Source: Frankia sp. AiPa1
Lineage (GTDB): Bacteria; Actinomycetota; Actinomycetes; Frankiales; Frankiaceae
Assembly (NCBI RefSeq): GCF_023243075.1
Contig: NZ_JALKFZ020000125.1
Location: 62,001 to 126,000, forward strand
Reading direction: 5' to 3'
DNA: 64,000 nt
Made by a program: the position numbers and the translations under genes. How positions within the stretch are numbered: position 1 is the stretch's first letter; the number at the start of each line of letters is the position of its first letter. The notes beneath the pieces are model-generated. The model had not been told where the DNA came from and did not search any database. It saw nothing but the letters and a program-made list of their open reading frames with translations. This document shows positions 53,760 to 63,186 of the stretch, piece after piece.

Positions 53760-55202
53760 TTACTCGGATGGCGGTAGGTCGCGCTGTGGGCCGCCGGTTG
53801 CGGCTTTGTTCAGGTCCGCGCGGGTGAGGAGAGCGGTCGCGCGGCCGTCGCGCAGGACGATCACGGCGGGGTGAGAGCCCAGGGCGGTCAGCGCCGCGGA
53901 GACCGTCGACCCGACGCCCACGGTCGGCAGCGGGGCCGCGAGGTGATCGGACACCGGGCTTGCCGGATCGATCCGGCCGGCGGACAGCGCCGCCCGAAGC
54001 GCGCCGAGGTCGAGCGAGCCCAGAATCTCGGTGGAGTTGATGCCGTGCCGCCGCTCGGGGCGAGCAAGCACCACCGGGACGACCTTCGTCGACAGGATGG
54101 CCGCGGCGGAGCCGGCCGTGGTCGTTGTGGAGACGGTGACCAGGCCGGTCCGCCGATCGGGGAGGCTGTCGAACACCTGACGCGCTGTCGGTTCGGCTCC
54201 CGCCGCATCGTCGACGTCCGGCTGCTCCAGGAAGCCGGTCCGCACCATCCAGTCGTCGCTGAACACCGTCGACAGATAGGAGCGGCCCGAGTCGGGCAGG
54301 AGCACCACGACGAGGTCATCCGGGCCGAGCGTGCGGGCCACCCGCAGCGCGGCGGCGGTGGCGGTGCCCGACGACGGGCCGGCGAGCAGGCCCTCCTCCC
54401 GGGCCAGCAGCCGGGTGGTCAGCAGCGAGTCCCGGTCCGGGATCTGTTCGAACCGGTCGACCACTTCGGGGTGGTATGCCTGCGGCCAGCGGTCCTCGTC
54501 GGTCTGAGGGTGGACGAAGCGGCCGATACTCTCCACGAAGTACGCGCTACCCTCACCACCGGAATAGGCCGATGTCCTCGGGTCGGCGGCGACGACGGTG
54601 ATCTTCCCGCCCGATGCCTCCTTGAGAAACCGACCCGCGCCGCTGATCGTGCCCCCCGTGCCGATACCGGCCACGAAATGAGTCACTCGGCCCTCGGTCT
54701 GCTGCCAGATCTCCGGCCCCGTCGTGTGCAGGTGGGCGGCCGGGTTCGCCTGGTTGTCGTACTGGTTCGCGAACCAGGCCCCGGGAGTCTCCTCCGCCAC
54801 GCGGCGCATCACCCGTTCCAGGTGGTCCGGGTGCTGTTTGGGGAGTCTGGTGGCGGCGCGCACGACCTCGGCGCCATAGGCCCGCAGGATCGCGGACTTC
54901 TCCGGGGCCGACCGGTCGGACACACCGACAATCACCCGGTACCCCCTCCGCCGACCGATGATCGCCAGGCCGATCCCGGTGTTGCCCGAGGTTGCCTCGA
55001 CAATCGTCCCGCCTGGTTGCAGCAGCCCGTCCTGCTCGGCCTGGCGCACCATCGACAGGGCCGCGCGGTCCTTCACACTGCCGCCGATGTTGAGGAACTC
55101 CACCTTCGCGTAGAGCGGTGCCGCGAGTCCGGCGCCGAGCCGGCCGAGGCGGATCAGGGGAGTACCGCCGATTGCGTCCGGCAGCGAGATGGGGCCGTTC
55201 AC
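53760..55202 (-). CDS. Cystathionine beta-synthase-like PLP enzyme with CBS domains
   Basis: A protein of 480 residues. The PLP-binding Lys is K44 in NIGGSVKDRAALSM, the substrate loop is ATSGNTGIGLA, and the phosphate loop GIGTGGTISGAG. The C-terminal region (about 335-465) has two CBS motifs, the second ending AVIVLRDGRATALLTRADL. This domain order is that of cystathionine beta-synthase / cysteine synthase-type enzymes. It is the second gene after a GNAT acetyltransferase (four-base overlap). Confidence 0.88.
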   Translation of the reverse strand: MNGPISLPDAIGGTPLIRLGRLGAGLAAPLYAKVEFLNIGGSVKDRAALSMVRQAEQDGLLQPGGTIVEATSGNTGIGLAIIGRRRGYRVIVGVSDRSAPEKSAILRAYGAEVVRAATRLPKQHPDHLERVMRRVAEETPGAWFANQYDNQANPAAHLHTTGPEIWQQTEGRVTHFVAGIGTGGTISGAGRFLKEASGGKITVVAADPRTSAYSGGEGSAYFVESIGRFVHPQTDEDRWPQAYHPEVVDRFEQIPDRDSLLTTRLLAREEGLLAGPSSGTATAAALRVARTLGPDDLVVVLLPDSGRSYLSTVFSDDWMVRTGFLEQPDVDDAAGAEPTARQVFDSLPDRRTGLVTVSTTTTAGSAAAILSTKVVPVVLARPERRHGINSTEILGSLDLGALRAALSAGRIDPASPVSDHLAAPLPTVGVGSTVSAALTALGSHPAVIVLRDGRATALLTRADLNKAATGGPQRDLPPSE

Positions 55203-55702
55203 GAAGCCCGGGCCTCGCCGGCAGCGGCGATGATCTTCTCGTAGCAGCGGGAGTATGTCAGCTCCTCGTACGGCGCGAAGATCGGGATGCGGTTGTATCC
55301 GGCCCTGGTGTACATCCGCTCCGCGTCCGGTTGCCGGTCCCCGGTCTGCAGGATGATCCGGCCCCCGCCGAGCCCGTGCGCCACCTGTTCGACCGCCGTC
55401 AGCAGCGGGCCCGACGTCCCTCGGCCACGGTGCGAGGGAACGACGTACATGCGCTTGAGCTCCAGGTCGCCGCGCAGCCAGCGCAACGCCGCGTGCCCGA
55501 CCGGCAGCCCCTCGACGGTGTAGGCGACACCGGTGTAGACAACCGTCTCCCCCACGATCGCCCGCTCACCCGGCGGTGGCCGATGGGCGAGCCGGTCCGC
55601 GTAGCGAAGTCGCATCTCCGCGCCCATCGCGTCCCGTAGGGCGGCCGCCACCGGGTCGTCCCAGGAGACGGCCTCAACCCGGATCACCGGTTCGGGTGCC
55701 AC
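55199..55702 (-). CDS. GNAT family N-acetyltransferase
   Basis: A protein of 167 residues with the acetyl-CoA loop ELKRMYVVPSHRGRGTSGPLL (R-x-x-G-x-G/A type) and AERMYTRAGYNRIPIF at the C-terminus. It overlaps the CBS-like gene by four bases, suggesting related roles in sulfur amino-acid or thiol metabolism; this is inferred. 55703-55855 upstream has no gene and should carry the operon promoter. Confidence 0.87.
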   Translation of the reverse strand: MAPEPVIRVEAVSWDDPVAAALRDAMGAEMRLRYADRLAHRPPPGERAIVGETVVYTGVAYTVEGLPVGHAALRWLRGDLELKRMYVVPSHRGRGTSGPLLTAVEQVAHGLGGGRIILQTGDRQPDAERMYTRAGYNRIPIFAPYEELTYSRCYEKIIAAAGEARAS

Positions 55703-55855
55703 ATCTGGCTCCAGGAGATGCGGGCCGCACGCCGGCCGTGCGCGCCGAGGCCTCCAGTATTTCCCACTACTCGACGGGAGAGGTGAATTTCGCCATCGCG
55801 CCGCGAACGACCATGCGCGCGGCGGGCGAGAAGCCCCCGATCGGCGCTGGAGCGT

Positions 55856-56779
55856 TCAACCGGTCTGGGTCCCGGCGAGGACCGGATCGATGATGTGTTC
55901 CACCAGCCAACTCACGGGACGCCCGCCCAGCAGTGCGGCCAGGACGATATGAGTGACTCCGGCATCGATCATTTCGAGCAACTGGGCGCGGGCCTGGGCG
56001 GGTGCGGCTGGGTCGTCACAACGGATGATTGTCTGCATCGAACGGATGATCTCGTCCGGGTCCCGCCCAATCTCGGCGCAGTGGGACCTGAGAACGTCGT
56101 CGCGCTGCCGAAAACGCTCCGACGGAAGGCCCGGGTAGTTCCAGATATCGGCATGTTCGGCGACGATACGCAGCACCTGGTCACCCGAGCCGCCGATCAG
56201 TATCGGGGGGTGAGGCTTCTGCATCGGCCTGGGCGCGCAGACCGCTCCCTTCAGGCGGATGACCGGACCGTCATGGTCGAATGGTTCCGCTTCGGTCCAC
56301 ATCCGGCGAATGATTGCGCATGATTCGGCGAGGTCGCGGACAGCCTGACCGGGCGAGACCAGGGGCACACCGTATGCCTCGAACTCACGTTCCGCGGGGT
56401 TCGTGCCGAACGCCCGCACGGTGGGGTCTTCGGCCGGCAACCGGCTGCCGCCGGTGCCGATGCCGAAATCGAGCCGGCCGTCGGCGATGACGTCGACGGT
56501 GGCGGCCATCTTCGCCAGCAGCGTCGGTGAGCGAAGCCGGTTGCTGGTGACGATGACCCCCAGGCGCAGCCGTTCCGTCTGGGCCGCCAGCGCGGCGAGC
56601 AGCGTCCATGCCTCCAGTGCATCCGCGGCCACATCACCCCGCAGCGGCACCATGTGATCCCACAGCCAGGCGTGCTCGAAGGCCGGCAGCTGGTCCGCCT
56701 CCCGCCAGATCGCCTGGATCTCCCGATAGCTGTTGCCCATCTGGCTGGTCTTGATACCGAAACTCACCGTTCGCCGCAT
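55856..56779 (-). CDS. LLM class F420-dependent oxidoreductase-like
   Basis: A protein of 307 residues from ATG 56779 (GGAAGG 6 bases before; a 12-residue extension to 56815 lacks support). It has FEHAWLWDHMVPL, LRLGVIVTSNRLRSPTLLAKMAATVD, FGIGTGGSR and PPILIGGSGDQVLRIVAEHADIWN, a bacterial luciferase-like TIM barrel with F420 or flavin. It is divergent from a MarR gene, with a 9-bp-arm palindrome between them. Confidence 0.9.
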   Translation of the reverse strand: MRRTVSFGIKTSQMGNSYREIQAIWREADQLPAFEHAWLWDHMVPLRGDVAADALEAWTLLAALAAQTERLRLGVIVTSNRLRSPTLLAKMAATVDVIADGRLDFGIGTGGSRLPAEDPTVRAFGTNPAEREFEAYGVPLVSPGQAVRDLAESCAIIRRMWTEAEPFDHDGPVIRLKGAVCAPRPMQKPHPPILIGGSGDQVLRIVAEHADIWNYPGLPSERFRQRDDVLRSHCAEIGRDPDEIIRSMQTIIRCDDPAAPAQARAQLLEMIDAGVTHIVLAALLGGRPVSWLVEHIIDPVLAGTQTG

Positions 56780-56832
56780 GATCGCCTTCCCATCCTCTTT
56801 CAGGATCAGTCCCACAGATCTTCAGTCTATCG

Positions 56833-56855
56833 GATCGTCAGCTCGACTGACGATC
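56833..56855. promoter_or_regulatory. MarR operator: GATCGTCAG-CTCGA-CTGACGATC
   Basis: A perfect 9-bp inverted repeat with a 5-base spacer lies midway between the divergent LLM oxidoreductase and marR genes, 24 bases before the marR GTG. It is the most convincing operator in the window. Confidence 0.75.
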
Positions 56856-56878
56856 TGCCATGCGGATACGATGGGAGG

Positions 56879-57379
56879 GTGGCCAGGCAGTCCTTCACCC
56901 GGGACTCGGCACGCCTCGGTCCCCCGGCCCCGCTGGCCGACAGGCTCGGGTACCTGCTCAAGCACGCCCAGCTCCGGCTCGCTGACCTCGGCGCTTCGGC
57001 GCTGGCGCCGTTCGGGATCAACGGACGCGAATGCGCCGTCCTCCTCGTGATTGACGACGCTCCCCCGCTGTCACAGCTCGAACTCGCCCGCCGGATGGAG
57101 ATCGACCGCACCACGATGGTGGCGTTGATCGACGAGCTGGAGGCCAAGGCGCTCCTCGCGCGCCACCCGGATCCGCGGGACCGCCGCCGCAACGTCGTCA
57201 CCCTCACCGATTCCGGCCGGACCACGTTGCGCGAGGCCCGCAGCGCCCACGACCACGCCGAGGAGCGATTCCTGGACGGGTTGTCCGAACAGGACTCCGC
57301 GCACCTCAAGCGCATTCTGCGTGCAGTCATCTATCCCGCGCCCGATGGCAGGGGACCCGGTCGGACGTCGGAACACTAA
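56879..57379 (+). CDS. MarR family regulator
   Basis: A protein of 166 residues from GTG 56879. The winged helix contains GINGRECAVLLVIDDAPPLSQLELARRMEIDRTTMVALIDEL and DPRDRRRNVVTLTDSGR. The start overlaps a GGGAGG sequence, so translation may begin nearby. It probably controls itself and the divergent oxidoreductase through the palindrome at 56833-56855. Confidence 0.9.
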   Translation: MARQSFTRDSARLGPPAPLADRLGYLLKHAQLRLADLGASALAPFGINGRECAVLLVIDDAPPLSQLELARRMEIDRTTMVALIDELEAKALLARHPDPRDRRRNVVTLTDSGRTTLREARSAHDHAEERFLDGLSEQDSAHLKRILRAVIYPAPDGRGPGRTSEH

Positions 57380-57689
57380 ACGATCAGGCACGCAGGGCCG
57401 CCAGAGACTCCGCCGGGGCGAGCCTCCGGCGGCCCGCCTCCTTCGTGCGTGACGACCGCGGTCAGCCGGGCAGTTCGCCCCATGGAGATCATGCCAATCG
57501 GTCGAGCGCGCATCGCGCGGGTTCGTATCTGCGACGCGCCCATACAGGTCGCCCGCAGACCTCCGTCATCGCCGTAGGCGACCTCGCCGCGGTGGCGAGC
57601 GAGATCCCGCCATCCCATGCACAGATGTCAGTCGATGCTCTAGTGTCACTCACTGACATGTATTCATCGGATGACAGAGGATGGTCGTG
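57380..57689. other. Intergenic stretch with TGTCAGT...ACTGACA arms
   Basis: No gene is supported. TGTCAGT (57626-57632) and ACTGACA (57652-57658) form distant inverted arms just before the MFS gene, and GTGTCACTCACTGACA contains a second near-repeat. They may bind the TetR protein encoded downstream of the transporter. Confidence 0.4.
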
Positions 57690-59366
57690 ATGGATCGAAA
57701 GTGGTGGGCGCTGGCCGGCGTCGCGGTAGCTGTCTTCGCCGTCGGCGTGGACGGAACGGTGCTGTCGGTGGCGCTACCGACACTCGCACCGAAGCTGCAT
57801 GCCTCGGCCACGGATCTGGCGTGGTTCTCCTCGGCGTATCTGCTGACCTGGGCTGCCGCGCTGCTGCCGCTGGGCGCGCTGGGCGACCGGTACGGACGGC
57901 GCCAGGTTATGGTCATCTCTCTGGCCGTCTTCGGGGCCGCCTCGGCCTGGGCTGCCTGGTCGGGCTCCGCGGGTATGTTCATCGCCGCGCGCGCGGTGGG
58001 CGGAATCGCCGGGGCCGGCATCGTCGCCATGGCCATGTCGGCGGTCACGGTGATGTTCGAACAGGACGAGCGTCCCCGGGCGTTCGGCGTGTGGGCGGGC
58101 GTGAACTTCCTGGCTCTGCCTACCGGGCCGATCCTGGGCGGCTGGTTGCTCGACCGGTTCTGGTGGGGCTGGGTCTTCCTCATCAACGTGCCGGTCGTGG
58201 TGATCGCACTGGCCGCCGTGGTGACACTGGTACCGGAGTCCCGCGGATCCAACCGGGGCCGGCTCGATCTCGCGGGGATGGTTCTGTTCGGCGGCGGGCT
58301 GGCCGGGCTGGTCTACGGGTTCACCGAGGCCGGCACCCGCGGCTGGACCTCGGCGGTCGTGATCGCAGCCCTCGCCGCGGGCACGCTTGTGCTGATCGCC
58401 TTCGCCGTCTGGCAGCGTCGCCTGGGCCGCCGCCCGGCCATGGCGCCGGCAGCGACTCCGGTGACGGAACCGTTGGTCGACGTCGGCCTGTTCCGCATCC
58501 CCGAGTACGTCTGGGGCACGGTGCTGGCCTTCCTGGGCTCGCTGGTGATGGTCGGGGTGCTGTTCACACTGCCGCAGTACTTCCAGGCCGTGCTCGGGGT
58601 GGACTCGATCGGCTCGGGTCTGCGGTTGCTCCCCCTGCTCGGCGGACTCGCCTTCGGCGCGATCGGAGCCGAGCCGCTCGCGAAGGCGATCCGCCCCAAG
58701 GCGGTGCTGGCCGGCGGCTTCGCCGTGCTGGGCGCGGGCCTGGTGCTCGGGTCGGGTACGAGCGCATCGAGCGGTCTCGGGTTCCTGTCCGTGTGGACGC
58801 CGATCACCGGGCTCGGGCTGGGCATGGTGGTCGCCACGGCCACCGCCGCCGCCCTCGGGCGCATCCCCGTCGCCCGTGCCGGTGTCGCCTCGGCCCTCAA
58901 CCAGGCGTTGCAGGACGCCGGCAGTCCGTTCGGTGCCGCCGTGCTCGGCACCGCCGCGCTCGCCAGCTACCGCTCCCACCTTGACCTCACCGGGCTCACC
59001 CCGGCCCAGGCCCGCGTCGCGCGCGGCGGGGTCTTCGACGGCACCGCGCTGGCGGGCCAGGTCCACTCCCCGGCCCTGCTGGCCGGTGTCCGCTCGGCGT
59101 TCGTCGACGGCTTCGACACCGCCCTGCTCGTCTGCGGTGGGATAGCGTTCGCCGGGGCACTTCTGGCACTGCTGCTGTTTCCGCAACGGGCGACCCTCGC
59201 CTCGCCCGAGGCTGCTGGCGCTGACGCCGATGTCAGCGTCGGGGATGCCAGCGACGGGGATGCCAGCGTCGGTGCCGCCGAACCGCCCACATGGTCGCCG
59301 GTGTCGCGGCAGTCGGATGTCAGCCAGACGGGACAGCGAGGCAATGCCGGAAACAGCACGTGGTGA
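57690..59366 (+). CDS. MFS transporter, DHA2 (14-TMS) drug-efflux type
   Basis: A protein of 558 residues from ATG 57690 (AGAGG 9 bases before; ATG 57681 is also in frame). It has VGVDGTVLSVALPTLAPKL (motif D1-like), LGALGDRYGRRQVMV (motif A), LPTGPILGGWLLDRFWWGWVFLINVP (motif C, antiporter signature). Fourteen hydrophobic segments are followed by an acidic repeat-rich tail (DADVSVGDASDGDASVGA). It exports drugs or metabolites with H+. The tetR gene starts inside its last codons. Confidence 0.92.
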   Translation: MDRKWWALAGVAVAVFAVGVDGTVLSVALPTLAPKLHASATDLAWFSSAYLLTWAAALLPLGALGDRYGRRQVMVISLAVFGAASAWAAWSGSAGMFIAARAVGGIAGAGIVAMAMSAVTVMFEQDERPRAFGVWAGVNFLALPTGPILGGWLLDRFWWGWVFLINVPVVVIALAAVVTLVPESRGSNRGRLDLAGMVLFGGGLAGLVYGFTEAGTRGWTSAVVIAALAAGTLVLIAFAVWQRRLGRRPAMAPAATPVTEPLVDVGLFRIPEYVWGTVLAFLGSLVMVGVLFTLPQYFQAVLGVDSIGSGLRLLPLLGGLAFGAIGAEPLAKAIRPKAVLAGGFAVLGAGLVLGSGTSASSGLGFLSVWTPITGLGLGMVVATATAAALGRIPVARAGVASALNQALQDAGSPFGAAVLGTAALASYRSHLDLTGLTPAQARVARGGVFDGTALAGQVHSPALLAGVRSAFVDGFDTALLVCGGIAFAGALLALLLFPQRATLASPEAAGADADVSVGDASDGDASVGAAEPPTWSPVSRQSDVSQTGQRGNAGNSTW

Positions 59367-60018
59367 TGCTCCGACGGAAGGGAGCGCGTCGTTGGCGCAG
59401 GAGCGGCCGTCGTGGCGCCAGACGCAGACCATCGCGCTCAAACGGGAGATCCAGTCGACCGCCCTGCGGCTGTTCACCGAACGCGGCTACACCGAGACGA
59501 CGGTCGCCATGATCGCCGAAGAGGTCGGGGTCGCGCAGCGGACCTGTTTCCGGCACTTCCCGGCCAAGCCCGACATAGTCCTGTGGGACGCGACCGACTA
59601 CGACCTGCTCACTCACTTCCGGGCCCGTCCCGTCGGCGAGGGCGTGATCACGGCCTTTCGCGAGGCCCTGCGTGCCGGCTACGCCACCCTGAGCCCCGAA
59701 CAGCGAGTCCTGGACAAGCACCGCACCGAGCTCATCGCCGCGATACCCGAGGTCCGCGCGGCGCACCTGGATCACCTCACCTCCGCCCTGCACGAGTTCA
59801 CCGCGGCCGTGGCTGAACGCGCCGGACGAGAGGCGGACGACCCCGACGTCATCGCGGTCAGCGGCGCCATCATCGGCATCATGATGATCAGCCAACTCGA
59901 CCGGCCCAGACCACCCGCGTCATCCGCGCCATCCGCGCCACCCGCGCCGCGCGGGGACCCGGTCGCCGCGATCGACGACGCCCTGGCCCGACTGCGACGA
60001 GGATTCGGCGCACTCTGA
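59344..60018 (+). CDS. TetR family regulator of the MFS gene
   Basis: About 224 residues from ATG 59344, overlapping the transporter gene by 23 bases (TTG 59392 possible). The helix-turn-helix is YTETTVAMIAEEVGVAQRTCFRHFPAKPDIVL. The tail is Pro/Ala-rich. Coupling with the MFS gene indicates that it controls efflux in response to the exported compound. 60019-60214 after it has no gene. Confidence 0.9.
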   Translation: MPETARGDAPTEGSASLAQERPSWRQTQTIALKREIQSTALRLFTERGYTETTVAMIAEEVGVAQRTCFRHFPAKPDIVLWDATDYDLLTHFRARPVGEGVITAFREALRAGYATLSPEQRVLDKHRTELIAAIPEVRAAHLDHLTSALHEFTAAVAERAGREADDPDVIAVSGAIIGIMMISQLDRPRPPASSAPSAPPAPRGDPVAAIDDALARLRRGFGAL

Positions 60019-60214
60019 CCGGGAACGGCACCAGTGGAACCGCCGGGCCAGCGGTAGTCCAGATCGCTGGCCAGCTGGAATCCTGGGGTCACTCGTATCG
60101 GCGACCGTCCGAGCAGGCCGATCCGGTTCACGCCGTCCCAGCCGACTCCAAAGGAACGCCGCAGGGTGCGCCTCGGCATCCCACTCACTGATAGACATCG
60201 CGACGTCGGCCGGG

Positions 60215-60973
60215 TCATCGACGGCTGTCCACACCCGGAACTCCCTGACAGTGCGGCGGCTGCCCCACGGGCCGCAGACCGCCGCTGATGGTCAGTGCCG
60301 CCCTGACGATCAGCGGCACGGCGCGGCGCGCCTGGGCCGCCGAGCGCGCCGTCACGGCGAGGGCGGCCGCGGGGCCCTGGCCGGCGAGCGGGTCCACCGG
60401 GACGGCCACCTCGTTCTCGCCGAGATGCCACTCCTCCCACGCGCTCGCGGGCGCACCGGCCCGGATCGCGGCCAGCTGCCGGTTCAGCGCTCCAGGCGCG
60501 GTGAGCGTGTACGGCGTGAGGCGAGCCAGGTCGGTCAGCACCTGCCTGCGGCGAGAATCCGGCAGGTGGGCGAGCAGGGCCTTGCCGGCCGCGGTGGCGT
60601 GCGGGGGCAGGCTCGTTCCCGGGCGCAGGGCGGTCCCGACACCGTCCACGACGACGAGACTGTTACCGTCCAGCGCGGCAAGCAGCACCGGAAGCCCCGT
60701 CACCCGATTCAGACCGTCGAGAGCGGGGCGGCCGAGATCCACCAGCCGGCGCCGACAGGGGGCCTGCCCGCCCAGCGTCCACAGCCGGCTTCCCAGCCGA
60801 TAGGAGCCATCGGACTGCCGCTCCAGAGCGCCCCAGGCCACCAGCTCACGCACCAGCCGCAGTGCCGTCGGCAGCGGCAGATCAGCCCGCTGCGCGATCA
60901 CGGTCAGGCGCAGGCTGGGCGTCCCGTCCGCGAACGCGTCCAGGACCGAGAGTGCTCTGCCCAGCACCGACAC
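60215..60973 (-). CDS. IclR family regulator
   Basis: A protein of 252 residues from GTG 60973 (GAGGAGG 6-7 bases before; a longer ATG form begins at 61000). The N-terminal winged helix is VLGRALSVLDAFADG, LRLTVIAQRADLPLPTALRLVREL. The C-terminal effector domain has LPPHATAAGKALLAHLP and the EVAVPVDPLAGQGPAAALAV segment. Possibly controls the divergent LLM oxidoreductase gene. The 265-bp gap 61001-61265 contains no gene. Confidence 0.9.
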   Translation of the reverse strand: MSVLGRALSVLDAFADGTPSLRLTVIAQRADLPLPTALRLVRELVAWGALERQSDGSYRLGSRLWTLGGQAPCRRRLVDLGRPALDGLNRVTGLPVLLAALDGNSLVVVDGVGTALRPGTSLPPHATAAGKALLAHLPDSRRRQVLTDLARLTPYTLTAPGALNRQLAAIRAGAPASAWEEWHLGENEVAVPVDPLAGQGPAAALAVTARSAAQARRAVPLIVRAALTISGGLRPVGQPPHCQGVPGVDSRR

Positions 60974-61265
60974 CGGATGTCCTCCTCGCCAGGGGAGCAC
61001 TGACTTTCATTACGTGAAAGCCGACGTTTTGGGTTCCCGAAGGATCGAGGCGAACCTGGGGTCAGATCTTCACAGCCGCCCCTGAAGGGAGCCACCCGGT
61101 GCCCACATCCACCCATGACGAGCCGCCTGGCGGAACCGGAACCGGTGCCACAGGCCGCACCCGATCGCACCACACCGGCAATGGGCCTCGGCGCAATCCC
61201 CACCCGGTCATCATAGGGCGCTGTCGCGTGCGCCCAGGGTCCGTGAACCACGGCGGTGCCCACCG

Positions 61266-62198
61266 ATGATCCCGCTCGGACTGGCACTCGAGCTGCCCGC
61301 CGCGGACGGCCCCAACGCGGTGGACGACCTCGTCACCCGCGCCCGCGCGGTCGCGGACGCCGGACTGGCGTCGCTGTGGCTCGGACAGGTCTACGACGTC
61401 GACGCGCTGACCGCCCTCGCCCTCATCGGGCGGGAGGTCCCGCGGCTCGCGCTGGGAACGGCCGTGACGACCATCCACTCCCGACATCCGATCGCCATGT
61501 CCAGCCAGGCGCAGACGACCCAGGCCGCGGTCGGCGGACGTCTGCGCCTCGGCCTCGGCGTCGGCCACCGCGCCACCGTCGAACAGCGCTATGGCCTGCG
61601 CTTCGACCGGCCGGCCCACCGGATGCGCGAATACCTTGCCGCTCTCCGTCCCCTCCTCGACACCGGCACGGTCACCTTCCACGGGCAAGAGGTGACCGCG
61701 GACACCGCGGGGTGGTCCGCCCGGGTCGCCGGGGCCACTCCGCCTCCCCCGCTGCTGCTCGCGGCGCTCGGCCCCGCCATGCTGCGGGTCTGCGGCGAGC
61801 TGACCGACGGGACTATCACCTGGCTGGCCGGGCCGCGCACGATCGCCGAGCACATCGTGCCCGCACTGTCCGCCGGCGCCGGCGGACAGCATCGGGACAT
61901 CGTCGCCAGTCTGCCGATCTGCGTGACCAACGCACCGGATGAGGCCCGCGACCGCGCGGCGACCAACCTCGCGTTCTTCGAAGCAGTCCCGTCCTACCGG
62001 TCGGTCCTCGACCGCGAGAACGCGAGGTCGTCAGCCGACGTCGCGATTGTCGGCGACGAGCGGGCCGTCGAGAAGGAGCTGACCCGGCTGGCCGATGCCG
62101 GCGCCACCCACTTCGTCGCCAATCTGTCCGGAATCACGACGCCCGAGGAACGCACCCGCACCATCGCCCTGCTGGGATCGCTGTCCGCCCGGTGCTGA
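61266..62198 (+). CDS. F420-dependent LLM oxidoreductase
   Basis: A protein of 310 residues: LASLWLGQVYDVDALTALALIGREVPRLALGTAV, HPIAMSSQAQTTQAAVGGRLRLGLGVGH and LLLAALGPAMLRVCGELTDGTITWLAG. These fit the luciferase-like family of actinobacterial F420-linked oxidoreductases (TIGR03564-like). The substrate is unknown. It is unrelated in sequence detail to the LLM protein at 55856-56779. Confidence 0.88.
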   Translation: MIPLGLALELPAADGPNAVDDLVTRARAVADAGLASLWLGQVYDVDALTALALIGREVPRLALGTAVTTIHSRHPIAMSSQAQTTQAAVGGRLRLGLGVGHRATVEQRYGLRFDRPAHRMREYLAALRPLLDTGTVTFHGQEVTADTAGWSARVAGATPPPPLLLAALGPAMLRVCGELTDGTITWLAGPRTIAEHIVPALSAGAGGQHRDIVASLPICVTNAPDEARDRAATNLAFFEAVPSYRSVLDRENARSSADVAIVGDERAVEKELTRLADAGATHFVANLSGITTPEERTRTIALLGSLSARC

Positions 62199-62228
62199 CC
62201 GTGAGGGCGGCGTGTTCTCGCCTTGGGG

Positions 62229-62251
62229 CAACAGGTGATGCGCCCCGGTTT
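62229..62251 (+). repeat. 23-bp direct repeat, left copy, flanking vapBC
   Basis: CAACAGGTGATGCGCCCCGG then TTT, identical to 63187-63209. The two copies bracket 935 bases that contain essentially only the vapBC pair and its promoter. Confidence 0.9.
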
Positions 62252-62387
62252 CCCTGGCCCGGCTACGACGAGGGGTTCGGCACCCTCTGACGCCTCACGA
62301 CAACTACTCCGCAGCCCGACGGCGAGCCCGGTGGCTGGGTTCGTACACGTTACCAACAGGATCACAATCCGACGCCATCCGGACGTG

Positions 62388-62411
62388 ATTCTGACGTTAG
62401 AATGACGTCAT
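62388..62411. promoter_or_regulatory. vapBC operator/promoter palindromes
   Basis: ATTCT-GACGTT-AGAAT (62388-62403) and ATGACGTCAT (62402-62411) lie directly on the antitoxin start. Overlap with the start codon suggests autoregulation by the VapB-VapC complex and perhaps a leaderless transcript. Confidence 0.6.
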
Positions 62412-62679
62412 GGGCGCGGCGGAAGAGATCACAAGCAACCTCACCGTCCGGGCGCTCCCCGCTCGGGTGCGCACCACTCTGGCCGCGCGCGCGAAGGCGC
62501 GCAGGCAGTCGCTGAACGCCTATGTGCTCGACGTTCTCAGTCGCGAAGCGACGACTCCGACGATGGAGGAGGTGCTCGCCGACATCGATGGTGCTCGCGC
62601 CTCCGTCGGGCTCACCACAGACGACGCGGTCGCCGCCGTACGCACGGTCCGCGACGCGGAGGAGCCGCGGTGGGGCTGA
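62410..62679 (+). CDS. vapB: FitA/VapB-type ribbon-helix-helix antitoxin
   Basis: A protein of 89 residues: SNLTVRALPARVRTTLAARAKARRQSLNAYVLDVLSRE, the FitA-like ribbon-helix-helix, then a toxin-binding tail. It overlaps the toxin gene by 10 bases. The gene pair lies inside a pair of 23-bp direct repeats. Confidence 0.87.
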   Translation: MGAAEEITSNLTVRALPARVRTTLAARAKARRQSLNAYVLDVLSREATTPTMEEVLADIDGARASVGLTTDDAVAAVRTVRDAEEPRWG

Positions 62680-63077
62680 TCGTTGTGGACGCGTCCGTGA
62701 TTGTCGATCTGCTCGTCGGCGACGACAGCCCACGGCGCAAGGCGGCGAGGGATCGGATGGCCGGCGCCAACGTCTCCTACGCCCCCGCCCACCTGGACAT
62801 TGAGGTCATCTCGGCGCTTCGTGGCCTGGTCAGACGTACGAGCGGTCTGGCTGGGCACGCCCCGAGTCTCATCGCCAACCTCATTCGCCTGCCCATCCGC
62901 CGCGAGCCGCTCGCCGGGCCGACCGCCCATCGCGTCTGGGAACTACGAGAGAACATGACGGCCTACGATGCCGGTTATGTCGCACTGGCCGAACGGATCG
63001 ACGCCGTCCTGCTGACCTGCGACGCCAAATATGCCGCCACGGCTGGCCCGCGCTGCGCCATCGAACTGATCGCATAA
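62670..63077 (+). CDS. vapC: VapC-type PIN toxin
   Basis: A protein of 135 residues from GTG 62670: IVVDASVIVDLLVGDD (first Asp), HLDIEVISALRGLVRR (Glu), TAYDAGYVALAERID and LLTCDAKYA (Asp residues). Standard PIN/VapC RNase toxin. It is translationally coupled to vapB. Confidence 0.9.
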   Translation: MGLIVVDASVIVDLLVGDDSPRRKAARDRMAGANVSYAPAHLDIEVISALRGLVRRTSGLAGHAPSLIANLIRLPIRREPLAGPTAHRVWELRENMTAYDAGYVALAERIDAVLLTCDAKYAATAGPRCAIELIA

Positions 63078-63186
63078 TCGCCAGCTTCACATCCGACGTG
63101 CACGGCACAACAGGCATAAATGCCGATCAGTTGGCCGGCAGCGACCACACCGCGATGTCCGACGTTGACCTGACCTCGCTTTGGAT

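Noticed and set aside
57671-59477. Long ORFs of 437 and 567 residues overlapping the MFS gene
   Set aside because: They are GC-driven shadows of the MFS and TetR frames without motifs.
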